From: an uncultured Polycyclovorans sp.
Lineage (GTDB): Bacteria; Pseudomonadota; Gammaproteobacteria; Nevskiales; Nevskiaceae
DNA: 64,000 bases
Direction: 5' to 3'
Assembly: GCA_936928855.1 (NCBI GenBank)
Contig: CAKZHZ010000052.1
Location: 52,689 to 116,688, forward strand
The notes beneath the pieces are model-generated. The model was given only the letters and a program-made list of their open reading frames with translations. It made no database searches and had not been told where the DNA came from. A program made the translations under genes and the position numbers. Below, piece after piece: positions 49,551-58,159 of the stretch; the stretch's first letter is position 1, and every line of letters starts with the position of its first letter.

Positions 49551-49886
49551 TCAGGACAGCCGACTGCCGTTGGGGACCGGCCGATCGGGGCTGATCAGCA
49601 CCACCTCACCCACGGCATCATGAAAGCCGGTCACCAGCACCTCCGACATGAACGGACCGATCTGTTTCGGCGGGAAATTCACCACGGCCACCACCTGACG
49701 CCCGACCAGCGACTCCGGAGTGTAGTGATGGGTGATCTGGGCGCTGGACTTGCGCAGGCCCCATGGCCCGAAGTCGATCTCCAGCTGATAGGCCGGCTTG
49801 CGGGCCTCCGGGAAAGGGCGCGCCGTCACGACCGTGCCGACACACAGGCCTACCCGTTCGAAATCCGACCATTCGATCCTGTCCAC
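49551..49886 (-). CDS. csaA: CsaA-like tRNA-binding-domain protein
   Basis: A 111-residue OB-fold protein of the CsaA type (EMAPII/tRNA-binding domain), described as having chaperone-like export activity in Bacillus. The sequence IEWSDFERVGLCVGTVVTARPFPEARKPAYQLEIDFGPWGLRKSSAQITHHYTPESLVGRQVVAVVNFPPKQIGPFMSEVLVTGF fits the family throughout. The GTG at 49886 has GGAGG 7-8 bases upstream, whereas the GTG at 49901 would include that site, so I use 49886. A terminator hairpin (49906-49937) lies only 20 bases upstream. Confidence 0.93.
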   Translation of the reverse strand: MDRIEWSDFERVGLCVGTVVTARPFPEARKPAYQLEIDFGPWGLRKSSAQITHHYTPESLVGRQVVAVVNFPPKQIGPFMSEVLVTGFHDAVGEVVLISPDRPVPNGSRLS

Positions 49887-49905
49887 CGCGGAACCCTCCA
49901 CAAGA

Positions 49906-49937
49906 AAGCCCGCGCGCCGTAACCGGCGCGCGGGCTT
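49906..49937 (-). terminator. Perfect hairpin terminator after the aldolase gene, in the csaA leader
   Basis: AAGCCCGCGCGCCG and CGGCGCGCGGGCTT form a 14-bp perfect stem with a 4-base loop, followed on the minus strand by TTTCTT. It ends 48 bases after the aldolase stop and 20 bases before the csaA start. It is a strong intrinsic terminator by form and may also work as an attenuator for csaA. Confidence 0.85.
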
Positions 49938-49985
49938 CGAGTGTAACGGCTACGCGTCGGCGCAGCCGCGACGTCCTTGTGGGGA

Positions 49986-51008
49986 TCAGGCTGCCTTTTC
50001 GCGCTGCGTCGTCCACTCGCCCTTGGAGGCCAGACCGTTCATGCTGGCACGGTGCAGATGGGCAGCACGCGCCGCCGCCAGATTGTCCGCCTTGCCTCCC
50101 CAGGCCTTCAACGCGGCCGCCTGCAGTGCACGGCCGTAGCTGAACGTCAGGCTCCACGGAAGGTTGCCGATGCGGTTCATGGCGTCGAGATGAGCCGTGG
50201 CATCGACATCGCTCTGCCCCCCGGACAGGAACGCGATGCCGGGCACGGCGGCCGGCACGCGGCGACGCAGCACCCGCACGGTGCGCTCGGCCACTTCATC
50301 CACGCTCGCCTGTTGCGGGCACTTCTTGCCGGACACCACCATGTTGGGCTTGAGCACCATGCCTTCGAGCAGGATGTTCTGGGCCGACAGCTCAGCAAAC
50401 ACGGCATCCAGCACCAGGTCGGTCACTTCCTCACAGACGTCGATGCTGTGGTCGCCATCCATCAGCACTTCGGGCTCAACGATGGGCACGATGTCCTGTT
50501 CCTGACACAGCGCCGCATACCGGGCCAGCGCATGGGCGTTGACATGAATGGCGTAATCGGTGGGGGCGTTTTCGGTGATGTTGATCACCGCGCGCCACTT
50601 GGCGAAGCGGGCGCCCGCCGCTTTGTACTTCTCAAGCCGGCCACGCAGACCGTCGAGGCCTTCAGTGACGGTCTCATCGGCGTGCGCATTGGCCAGCGGC
50701 TGCGCGCCCTTGTCGACCTTGATGCCCGGAATGACACCCTTGGACGCCAGCAGCTCGGGGAACGGCACACCCGCGAGTGACTTCTGGAACAGGGTCTCTT
50801 CGAACAGGATGACGCCCGAGGTGTGCTGCTCGAAGCCCTCGGTGGTGAACAGCATGTCGCGATAGGTCTGGCGGTTGGCCTCGGTGTTGTCGACACCGAT
50901 GGAGTCGAAGCGCTTCTTGATCGTGCCGGTGGACTCGTCCGCCGCAAGGATGCCGCGACCGGTGGCCACCATGGCATTCGCGGTCTGGTTGAGGGTTTCG
51001 GGATTCAT
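49986..51008 (-). CDS. Class I fructose-bisphosphate aldolase
   Basis: Splits fructose 1,6-bisphosphate through a Schiff base, without metal. The 340-residue protein is of the vertebrate-like class I type: NAMVATGRGILAADESTGTIKKRF, MLFTTEGFEQHTSGVILFEETLFQ, WRAVINI, PIVEPEVLMDGDHSIDVCEEV, the Schiff-base lysine in VLKPNMVVSG, and GIAFLSGGQSDVDATAHL. The ATG at 51008 has GGAG about 10 bases upstream; the earlier ATG at 51038 would add ten residues outside the family pattern. It lies downstream of tRNA-Ser on the same strand. Confidence 0.96.
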   Translation of the reverse strand: MNPETLNQTANAMVATGRGILAADESTGTIKKRFDSIGVDNTEANRQTYRDMLFTTEGFEQHTSGVILFEETLFQKSLAGVPFPELLASKGVIPGIKVDKGAQPLANAHADETVTEGLDGLRGRLEKYKAAGARFAKWRAVINITENAPTDYAIHVNAHALARYAALCQEQDIVPIVEPEVLMDGDHSIDVCEEVTDLVLDAVFAELSAQNILLEGMVLKPNMVVSGKKCPQQASVDEVAERTVRVLRRRVPAAVPGIAFLSGGQSDVDATAHLDAMNRIGNLPWSLTFSYGRALQAAALKAWGGKADNLAAARAAHLHRASMNGLASKGEWTTQREKAA

Positions 51009-51081
51009 CAGGACAGGGCTCCGAATCAGGGATGACATGGAATGGATCGGACCGGACGATCCGGGCCGATGGCGATACGTT

Positions 51082-51169
51082 TGGCGGAGAAGGAGGGATT
51101 CGAACCCCCGGAACCTTGCGGTTCAACGGTTTTCAAGACCGCCGCAATCGACCACTCTGCCACTTCTCC
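51082..51169 (-). tRNA. tRNA-Ser (anticodon TGA)
   Basis: An 88-base class II tRNA on the minus strand. The acceptor stem is GGAGAAG / CTTCTCC with discriminator G and an encoded CCA. The anticodon loop CTTGAAA gives anticodon TGA (reads UCA), the variable arm is long (GAACCGCAAGGTTC), and the T loop is GGTTCGAATCC. A TAAACT hexamer (51184-51179) upstream may be its -10 element. Confidence 0.97.
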
Positions 51170-51249
51170 GAGCCCGTGAGTTTAGCATCAGCCCCGGATG
51201 ATCGGCCGCCTTCCCTCACCTGCCATGCTGTGTCGGCACCCCGTAGATG

Positions 51250-51268
51250 GGGGTCATTCGTTGACCCC
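51250..51268. promoter_or_regulatory. Perfect 7-bp dyad upstream of the small two-component pair
   Basis: GGGGTCA and TGACCCC flank a 5-base centre (TTCGT). The dyad ends 29 bases before the ATG of the small histidine kinase (51298) and lies ~80 bases upstream of tRNA-Ser on the other strand. It could be a regulator binding site for autoregulation by the NarL-type regulator, or an RNA hairpin in the leader. Confidence 0.35.
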
Positions 51269-51297
51269 GGGAAGCCCGCCACGGCAGCCTCGCGGCC

Positions 51298-51930
51298 ATG
51301 CCACTACCCCTGCGTCCCGAGTGGGCCGAAACGCCCGACCAGTTGCGTGCCCGAATCGCCCGGGATCTCCACGAAGATCTGGGCGCGCGGCTGCTCAATC
51401 AGCTGCACGGTGCCACCGATGACCAAACGGCGGCGTCCTCCCGCAACATGCTTGATGACGTACGGGCCCTGCTCGACACGCTCGACACCCGAGCCTGCAC
51501 CCTCGAAGAGTGTCTCAACGAGTGGCGGTCGGCACTGACCGAGCGGCTGCAGGACACCACGGTCCACCTGCGCTTTCCCGACGGTGGCGACTGGCCGGGC
51601 CTCTGGCTGACCACGCTGGAGCGCGCCAACCCACGGCGCATCCTCATGGAATTCGCCGACAACGCCCTGCGCCACGCACACCCGACCGAACTCCAGGTCT
51701 CATTCGCGTTGCAGTTGCCCTTGATCACCCTGCGTATCAGCCATGACGGCCACGACAGTGCCGTCTCGGGTTGGCATGCGGCGCGCGGCCTGCGCAACCA
51801 GGCACTGCGTGCGCAGGACCTGCAGGCGGAACTCAGCTATGACGAAACCGACGACCGACTGACGATGACGCTACGCTTCGCTCTCACGCACGCCTTTGGA
51901 GTCGCGCATGCGCCACGGACTGATCGTTGA
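51298..51930 (+). CDS. Small soluble HisKA_3-type histidine kinase without sensor domain
   Basis: A 210-residue protein with no membrane segment or recognisable input domain. The dimerisation/phosphoacceptor helix begins almost at the start: TPDQLRARIARDLHEDLGARLLNQL, with the histidine at about residue 27 followed by E-D instead of the usual D-D/N. An ATPase-like part follows with the N box ILMEFADNALRHAHP intact. The G1 region is degenerate (SHDGHDSAVSG instead of DxGxG) and the last glycine motif reads ARGLRNQ. ATP binding may be weak. Its 3' end overlaps the response regulator gene by 23 bases, so the pair is translated together. Confidence 0.82.
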   Translation: MPLPLRPEWAETPDQLRARIARDLHEDLGARLLNQLHGATDDQTAASSRNMLDDVRALLDTLDTRACTLEECLNEWRSALTERLQDTTVHLRFPDGGDWPGLWLTTLERANPRRILMEFADNALRHAHPTELQVSFALQLPLITLRISHDGHDSAVSGWHAARGLRNQALRAQDLQAELSYDETDDRLTMTLRFALTHAFGVAHAPRTDR

Positions 51931-52552
51931 GGACTTGCCAGCACCAGCGCAATGGCTGGGGCTGATGTTGTCTGAAGCCTTTCCCGACATCGAGGTGAGC
52001 ATCTGCGGCTCGCTGGCGGAGGCCCGGCGTCAGCTGGATCAGCAGTTGCCGGACATCGCCCTGATCGACCTCGGCCTGCCGGATGGTTCGGGTGTGGACC
52101 TGATCCGCGATCTGCATCAGCAGCACCCCGCCTGTCACTGCGTCGTCACCACCATCTATGCCGACGACCGACACCTGTTTCCCGCCCTGCGCGCGGGGGC
52201 GTCCGGCTACCTGCTGAAGGACCAGCCCCGCGAACGGGTGCTCAAGGCGTTGCGCGGGATCGCCGCCGGGGAGCCCCCGCTGTCACCGGCCATCGCACAA
52301 CGTCTGCTGCGCGTCTTCGGCGAGGAGGGAGGCAATGACGACATGGGCGCAAAATTGTCCCCGCGCGAGCGCGAGACCCTTACGCTGATTGCCAAGGGCT
52401 TCCGCCTGCCCGAAGTGGCAGCGCAGCTGGGGGTTACCCGCAACACCGCCGCCGGCTTCATCAAGACGGTTTACCGCAAGCTGAACGTGACCAGCCGCGC
52501 CGAAGCCACGCTCCAGGCGGCACGCATGGGCCTGGTCAACCCCAACAGCTGA
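51908..52552 (+). CDS. NarL/FixJ-family response regulator
   Basis: A 214-residue regulator. The receiver domain (1-~120) has LIVED, the phosphoacceptor aspartate in IALIDLGLPDGSGVDLI, the T/S switch in VVTTIY and the lysine in GYLLKDQ. The LuxR-type DNA-binding domain (~148-210) reads LSPRERETLTLIAKGFRLPEVAAQLGVTRNTAAGFIKTVYRKLNVTSRAEA. I chose the ATG at 51908 because GGAG lies 6 bases upstream; a TTG at 51896 is the alternative. It overlaps the small kinase gene, its likely partner. Confidence 0.93.
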   Translation: MRHGLIVEDLPAPAQWLGLMLSEAFPDIEVSICGSLAEARRQLDQQLPDIALIDLGLPDGSGVDLIRDLHQQHPACHCVVTTIYADDRHLFPALRAGASGYLLKDQPRERVLKALRGIAAGEPPLSPAIAQRLLRVFGEEGGNDDMGAKLSPRERETLTLIAKGFRLPEVAAQLGVTRNTAAGFIKTVYRKLNVTSRAEATLQAARMGLVNPNS

Positions 52553-52571
52553 AGCGCGAAGGCGCGTCGTC

Positions 52572-54068
52572 TCAGCGCGAGCGCACCACCCGCAGTTCGG
52601 CCTTGCGTGGCGCCTCGGGCGTTGAGGGGCGGGCCGGCAGGGTGCGGCCCTCCAGCGTGGCGAGACAGGCGGCCAGGGTCTGGCTGATCAGCGTCTGGTT
52701 ACGGATCATCTCGATGCGCGGCCAGGTCGCACGCTCCCCTTCGCGCACGAAACGCTCGATCGACTCGAGGCTGGGATTCGAGGTGACGTTGGCGTAGCGC
52801 CACAGACTGACCTCGGGGAAGATGTTGATGTTGCCGCGGTATTCCTGATCCAGCACGCTGGAGGCGATATCCAGCGACTTTCGCACCCGCCCGGCGCTGG
52901 GCATGGTCTTGCGCGCCAGGTCCACCACACTCTTGACGCTGCCACGGGCGCTGGAACGGGCGAAGTCGCGGGCCGAGTTGGCAAGGCCGTCGCGCCCCGG
53001 CTCGCGCTTGCTGATGAACGGCAGCACGTGTGGGTTGGTCTGACTGACGATGAAGTGATTGACGTTGTGCAGGCGCCGCAGGCGCAACGTCGGCAGATCC
53101 GACTTGAGGCTGCCATCGTTCCAGCGCAATAGCGGCATGTAGGGCACGCGACTGTCGTGCTCGTCCTGGGTCATCAGCATCACCGGCGGAAACAGCACCG
53201 GCACTGCGCAGGACGCCAGAATGGCCTCATGGAGATAGAGATAGGGGAATGTCAGGTAGTTCAGCAGACGCGGCGGCTGATTGAGGCCGGCCGGTGATAC
53301 GGTGATATTGACGATCCGTCCTGACCGCTGATGCGCCTCGCCGAAGGTCAGGTCGGGAATATTCTTCTCCAGCGCCCGTCGGAGCTGGGACTGGTCCATG
53401 ATGGCACCGCGCCGCAACCACATGCGCCAGGGCAGCACGCGCCAGAAACGGTGATAGACGTTTTCCGGGTTGAGCAGCTTTTCGGCCTCGTCAGGCTCGT
53501 GGGCTGCCACAGTGGCCGCCACGATGGAACCGGCACTGGAACCGGACAGCACGCTGGGCAACAGCCCTTCGAGGTACAGCGCCTTGACCACGCCCACGTG
53601 AAACAGCCCCAGGGTGGCGCCCCCCGACAGCATCAGGGCAGAACGTCCGAAGGACTGCTCCAGCTCACCGAAAAACTTGAGCTTGTCGGCATGCGAGAAC
53701 CCCGGCTGGTCGGCACTCGCCACTTCCAGCAGCGCCTCCGAGATCTCCTGAACGTAGTCATGCACCAGCGCCTTGGTGCCTACCCGTGCGCGACCGTAGA
53801 GCAGCGGATTGCCGAGATTGCCGAGATTCCAGTGCAGACCCTGCCGGAGATGATGCCGCAGCTTGGCCCACTGACCGTCGGCACGCATCTGACGCACCTG
53901 TCTCAGGCGGGAGCGAATCAGTCGCCAGTCGAAGTCGTCGGAGGTATCGTCCTCCTTCCACTCATCGCGGCCCTCGCGTTGATCCAGGGCACTGGCCACT
54001 TCCCGCCAGGTGACATAGTCCTGGGCGGCGTCGAGTTCCCGGTGCAGATCGCGCAGGGATCGATCCAT
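52572..54068 (-). CDS. Patatin-like phospholipase with DUF3336 domain
   Basis: A 498-residue lipase of the group that has an N-terminal DUF3336 region before the patatin domain, as in eukaryotic SDP1/TGL triacylglycerol lipases. The N-terminal part (LDAAQDYVTWREVASALDQREGRDEWKEDD...) is charged and helical. The patatin domain has ALMLSGGATLGLFHVGVVKAL, the nucleophile in VLSGSSAGS, the catalytic aspartate in WNDGSLKSDLP, and FPYLYLHEAILASCAVPVLFPPVML. The ATG at 54068 has GGAGG 8 bases upstream; an upstream ATG at 54092 is possible. It is convergent with the response regulator and divergent from the MoxR gene. Confidence 0.92.
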   Translation of the reverse strand: MDRSLRDLHRELDAAQDYVTWREVASALDQREGRDEWKEDDTSDDFDWRLIRSRLRQVRQMRADGQWAKLRHHLRQGLHWNLGNLGNPLLYGRARVGTKALVHDYVQEISEALLEVASADQPGFSHADKLKFFGELEQSFGRSALMLSGGATLGLFHVGVVKALYLEGLLPSVLSGSSAGSIVAATVAAHEPDEAEKLLNPENVYHRFWRVLPWRMWLRRGAIMDQSQLRRALEKNIPDLTFGEAHQRSGRIVNITVSPAGLNQPPRLLNYLTFPYLYLHEAILASCAVPVLFPPVMLMTQDEHDSRVPYMPLLRWNDGSLKSDLPTLRLRRLHNVNHFIVSQTNPHVLPFISKREPGRDGLANSARDFARSSARGSVKSVVDLARKTMPSAGRVRKSLDIASSVLDQEYRGNINIFPEVSLWRYANVTSNPSLESIERFVREGERATWPRIEMIRNQTLISQTLAACLATLEGRTLPARPSTPEAPRKAELRVVRSR

Positions 54069-54230
54069 GGGCATGGCCTCCGTAATTGCCATTGAATGAC
54101 GGTATGGTGACCGATGCGGATGTCAGGGGCAATCGATCCCTGGCACGCTCGCCCCCGGGAATCATGCCGTCCAGCCCCCCGCCGGCCGCGGCCATTGCGT
54201 AGACTCGAACAAAACCTTCTGATAGCTATC

Positions 54231-55142
54231 ATGAATCGCCAACTGATCGAGGCGCTGGAGCGTCTCAACGAGATCGTGCTGGGCAAGTCCCAGGTCCTGC
54301 GCCTTGCGCTCAGCGGCCTGCTGGCGCGCGGGCATCTGCTGATCGAGGATGTCCCGGGCGTCGGCAAGACCACTCTCGCCCTGAGTCTGGCACGGGTGCT
54401 GGGGCTGGACTTCCAGCGCATCCAGTTCACTGCGGATCTGCTGCCGGCCGACATCGTCGGCGTCTCGGTGTTCGAAAGCGCGAATGGCGGCTTCCGCTTC
54501 CACGCAGGCCCGATCTTCGCCCAGTTGATTCTCGCTGACGAGGTCAATCGCGCCAGCCCGAAGACACAATCGGCCCTGCTGGAGGCCATGGAGGAACGGC
54601 AGGTCACTGTGGAAGGACAGACCCGCCCCCTGCCCGACCCGTTCTTCGTCATCGCCACCCAGAACCCCAACAGCCAGATCGGCGTGTTTCCACTGCCGGA
54701 AAGCCAGCTCGACCGCTTCCTCATGCGGTTGTCGATGGGCTACCCACCCCAGGCTGCCGAACGTGCCCTGCTGACCGAACGGGACCGCCGCGACCTGCTT
54801 CATGACCTGCCCGCCATTCTGTCCCCGGACGCCATGCAGTCGCTGCAGCGCGAAGTGGCAGCGGTCCAAACCCGCCCGGCCTTGATCGACTACCTGCTCG
54901 CCCTGATCCGCCACACCCGCGAGCACCCGGGATTGCGCCAGGGCCTGTCGCCGCGCGCCGGCCTCGGACTCAAACGTGCCGCCCAGGCCTGGGCGTATCT
55001 GGACGGCCGCGCCGGCGTGCTGCCGGAAGACGTTCAGGCCGTGTTCGCGGCCGTGGTCGAACATCGGCTGCTGCCCGGCAGCGGACAGGGTACGACCCCA
55101 CCGACCGCCGCGGACATCCTGCAGGCGGTTGCCGTGCCCTGA
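54231..55142 (+). CDS. MoxR-family AAA+ ATPase
   Basis: A 303-residue AAA+ ATPase. Walker A is VPGVGKTT (about 41-48), Walker B is LILADEVNRASPKTQSALLEAMEE, sensor 1 is FFVIATQNPNSQIGVFPLPESQLDRF and the arginine-finger/sensor 2 region SPRAGLGLKRAAQAWA follows. MoxR proteins act as chaperones that mature or remodel partner complexes, often proteins encoded next to them. The gene starts at ATG 54231 and is followed one base after its stop by a DUF58 gene and then a transglutaminase, a typical MoxR cluster. Confidence 0.95.
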   Translation: MNRQLIEALERLNEIVLGKSQVLRLALSGLLARGHLLIEDVPGVGKTTLALSLARVLGLDFQRIQFTADLLPADIVGVSVFESANGGFRFHAGPIFAQLILADEVNRASPKTQSALLEAMEERQVTVEGQTRPLPDPFFVIATQNPNSQIGVFPLPESQLDRFLMRLSMGYPPQAAERALLTERDRRDLLHDLPAILSPDAMQSLQREVAAVQTRPALIDYLLALIRHTREHPGLRQGLSPRAGLGLKRAAQAWAYLDGRAGVLPEDVQAVFAAVVEHRLLPGSGQGTTPPTAADILQAVAVP

Positions 55143-55143
55143 C

Positions 55144-56145
55144 ATGCGCACGTTCCTGCGCCGTCCGCGTCCGCTGCAGGCGATACAACAGCGCGTGGAT
55201 GCCTGGGTACTGCGGCGAGTACGCCGCAGTACCGAGCCAGTCACGGTTCCCCGGCAACGGGTCTACATCCTGCCCACCCGCTTCGGCTACGGCTTCGGCC
55301 TGCTCAGCTTCGTCATGCTGCTGGGCTCGATGAATTACACCAACAGCATGGGTTTCGCGCTGACCTTTATGCTGGGCGCGCTGGGGTTGGTGGCCATGCA
55401 CCACACCCACGCCAACCTCGCCGGGGTGGAAGTACGCGGCGGCGGCGATGCGCCGGTGTTCGCCGGCGACCCCGCGCGCTTTGAACTGCAGCTGCGCGCC
55501 AACGGGCGACAGCCGCACTTTTCGGTCGAAGCAGGCTGGCCGCGGCAGGTTCACAGCACTCCGACCGACGTCACGCCCGAAGCGGACGCACGCCTGAGTC
55601 TGACCTTGCCCACCCACCAGCGGGGCTGGCTGGAAGCCCCCCCCTTCAGCATCGCCAGCACCTTCCCGATGGGCCTGTTCCGGGCCTGGACCTACCTGGC
55701 ACTCACACACCGCGTCCTGGTCTACCCCGCGCCCACCGCCGCCGGTGGCCCGCCGCCGCCCTTCACCGCCCCCGCGCACAGTGGCATGCAGGGGGACGGC
55801 CGCAGCGGTCAGGATCAATTCGCCGGTTTGCGCGGCTACCAACGCGGCGATGCGCTCAACACCATCCACTGGAAAAGCCTGCCCAAGCTGCCGCAACCCG
55901 TGGTGAAGCAGTTCGAGGATCCGCGCGCGCCCGAGTGCTGGTTGCGCCTTCAGGACACGCCTGGACAGGACCTGGAGCAGCGGCTGTCCCAGCTGACCCG
56001 CTGGGTTCTGGACCTTGAGGCCCAGGGCAGTCGCTACGGCCTGCAACTGCCGGACGTCGAGGTGCCGATGGGCGCCGGCGAACACCATTTGCATCGTTGT
56101 CTGGCCGCGCTGGCGCTGCACGGTCGGGATGGGCGCACCGCATGA
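55144..56145 (+). CDS. DUF58-domain membrane-anchored protein
   Basis: A 333-residue protein with two N-terminal transmembrane helices (GFGLLSFVMLLGSMNYTNSMGFALTFMLGALGLVAM) and a large C-terminal part. The DUF58 signature is SGQDQFAGLRGYQRGDALNTIHWKSLPKLPQPVVKQFED. DUF58 proteins accompany MoxR ATPases and often have a von Willebrand A-like fold; their exact function is not known. The start follows the MoxR stop by one base and the stop overlaps the transglutaminase ATG. Confidence 0.93.
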   Translation: MRTFLRRPRPLQAIQQRVDAWVLRRVRRSTEPVTVPRQRVYILPTRFGYGFGLLSFVMLLGSMNYTNSMGFALTFMLGALGLVAMHHTHANLAGVEVRGGGDAPVFAGDPARFELQLRANGRQPHFSVEAGWPRQVHSTPTDVTPEADARLSLTLPTHQRGWLEAPPFSIASTFPMGLFRAWTYLALTHRVLVYPAPTAAGGPPPPFTAPAHSGMQGDGRSGQDQFAGLRGYQRGDALNTIHWKSLPKLPQPVVKQFEDPRAPECWLRLQDTPGQDLEQRLSQLTRWVLDLEAQGSRYGLQLPDVEVPMGAGEHHLHRCLAALALHGRDGRTA

Positions 56146-58136
56146 AGCCCGTGGACGACATCCTGCCCCGCCCCACACTGCTGCGCATGCTGCTTGCCCT
56201 GTTGCTGGTGTTGGCGCCCCATGCCCTGCGCCTGCCCATCTGGGAAAGCCTGCTGATCATCCTGTGTCTGGGCTGGCGCTACGGCGCCCTGCAACGCGGG
56301 TGGCCACTGCCACCCACGCTGCTGAGAACGGTGATGACCTTCGCCGCGTTCGGCGCCATCTACCTGAGCTTCGGGCGCATCAACGGTCAGCACTCGGGCA
56401 CTGCCCTGCTGGTATTGATGACCGGGCTCAAGCTGCTGGAGATGCGCAGCCGCCGCGATGTACTGGTAGTGGTAACCCTGATGTACTTCCTGCTGCTCAC
56501 CCATTTCCTGTTCTCGCAGGAGATCTGGACGCTGCTGTGGATGCTCGGCAGCATTGTGCTGATCACCGCACTGCTGATCGAGATTCAGCATCGACAAGCG
56601 GTTCTGCCCTTTCGCATGACCCTGCGGATGAGCCTGCGCCTTACCGCTCAGGCATTGCCGGTGATGCTGCTGATCTTTCTGTTGTTCCCCCGTATCCCGG
56701 GCCCACTCTGGGGTCTGCCGGCTGACGCCGGCGCCAGTCGATCCGGCATCCCCGACAGCATGTCGCCCGGTGACATTGCCGACCTGATCCTGTCAGAGGC
56801 GGTCGCTTTTCGCGTCCATTTCGAAGATGCCACGCCATCGCAGCGCGATCTGTACTGGCGGGGCCCGGTCTTCGATTTCTTCGATGGACGAAAATGGGAA
56901 ACCGGCTTCCGGCGCAATGATGCGCCGCCGCCGCCGATGCAGTTCAGCGGACCCGCCCTTCCCTATGAAATGGTGCTGGAGCCGACCCGTACACACTGGC
57001 TGTTCGGCCTGGAGATGAGCGATCCACAGGCGCTGCCGCCTGAGAGCCGCCTCAACAGTGATGCCCAACTGGTTGCCCGCAAACGGGTGACCGAGCGTCG
57101 GCTCTATCGGGCTGTCGCGCACCCCGAGTACCAGTTGCAGCCCGAAGCGTTGAACCGTTGGACCCGCACCGCCAACCTGCGGCTGCCGGAAGACAGCGCA
57201 CCGCGTACCCGAAGCCTGATCGCGGCATGGCGCGGCGAAGGACTCGACGATGCCGCCATGGTGGAGCGCGCGTTGACCACATTCCGGACAGAGTCGTTCC
57301 GGTACACCCTTCGCCCGCCTCTGCTGGGCGATCAGCCGATCGATGAGTTCCTCTTCGACACCCGCGCAGGTTTTTGCGAGCACTACGCCAGCAGCTTTGT
57401 CGTGATGATGCGTCTGGCCGGCATCCCGGCGCGCGTTGTAGTGGGCTATCAGGGCGGCGAACCCAATGCGGTTGGCGACTACTGGGTGGTGCGGCAGTCG
57501 GACGCCCATGCCTGGACCGAAGTCTGGCTGGAGGACGCCGGCTGGAAGCGCGTCGACCCCACCGCTGCGGTATCACCAGATCGCATTGAGCGCAGCTTCG
57601 ACAACGTGATGGCGGGCGCCGCCGAACAGCGCCCGCTATGGACCGGCGGCGAACGCCTGTGGGGCGCGGCCGTTGCCCGCTGGGACTGGGTCAATGCGCA
57701 GTGGAATCGCTGGGTGCTGGCCTACGGGCCAGAGGTGCAACGCGACGTGCTCGGGCGCCTCGGGATCCACGACTGGGGAGCGATGGTGCTGTGGCTCACG
57801 GGGGGCGTCAGCCTGCTGCTGGTTGCCCTGAGCGTGCAGCTGTTCCGCAGCCGCCGCCCGGCACCGCCACCGGAGCGCGCCGCGCGCGAGTGGCAGCGTC
57901 TTCGACGCATTCTGCACGCCGCCGGACTGCCGTCCAGCGACAGCGAGGGCCCCCGCGACCTCGTCGCGCGCGCCGCACGGCGCTGGCCAGGCGAAGCCGA
58001 CCTGCTGCACGACATCGGTGAGCAGTACTGCGCGCTCCGCTATCTGGGCGAACCGTCCCCTGAACGCGAGTCCAACTTGCGACAGGCAGTCACCCATTGC
58101 AAAGTGCGACTGAAGCACGCTGCTGCGGCTGCCTGA
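56142..58136 (+). CDS. tgpA: TgpA-type membrane transglutaminase-like protein
   Basis: A 664-residue inner-membrane protein with five to six N-terminal helices (LLRMLLALLLVLAPHALRL onward, DUF3488 region), a periplasmic transglutaminase-core domain, one further helix (WGAMVLWLTGGVSLLLVALSVQLF) and a C-terminal DUF4129-like cytoplasmic tail. The catalytic triad is visible: C412 in RAGFCEHYASSFVVMMRLAGIPARVVVGYQGG, H456 in DAHAWTEVW, and D472 in RVDPTAA. The related TgpA of Pseudomonas aeruginosa is essential for growth. It overlaps the DUF58 gene by 4 bases and is followed after 23 bases by the GGDEF/EAL gene. Confidence 0.93.
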   Translation: MKPVDDILPRPTLLRMLLALLLVLAPHALRLPIWESLLIILCLGWRYGALQRGWPLPPTLLRTVMTFAAFGAIYLSFGRINGQHSGTALLVLMTGLKLLEMRSRRDVLVVVTLMYFLLLTHFLFSQEIWTLLWMLGSIVLITALLIEIQHRQAVLPFRMTLRMSLRLTAQALPVMLLIFLLFPRIPGPLWGLPADAGASRSGIPDSMSPGDIADLILSEAVAFRVHFEDATPSQRDLYWRGPVFDFFDGRKWETGFRRNDAPPPPMQFSGPALPYEMVLEPTRTHWLFGLEMSDPQALPPESRLNSDAQLVARKRVTERRLYRAVAHPEYQLQPEALNRWTRTANLRLPEDSAPRTRSLIAAWRGEGLDDAAMVERALTTFRTESFRYTLRPPLLGDQPIDEFLFDTRAGFCEHYASSFVVMMRLAGIPARVVVGYQGGEPNAVGDYWVVRQSDAHAWTEVWLEDAGWKRVDPTAAVSPDRIERSFDNVMAGAAEQRPLWTGGERLWGAAVARWDWVNAQWNRWVLAYGPEVQRDVLGRLGIHDWGAMVLWLTGGVSLLLVALSVQLFRSRRPAPPPERAAREWQRLRRILHAAGLPSSDSEGPRDLVARAARRWPGEADLLHDIGEQYCALRYLGEPSPERESNLRQAVTHCKVRLKHAAAAA

Positions 58137-58159
58137 ATCCCTCGCCTCCATCACGCCCC

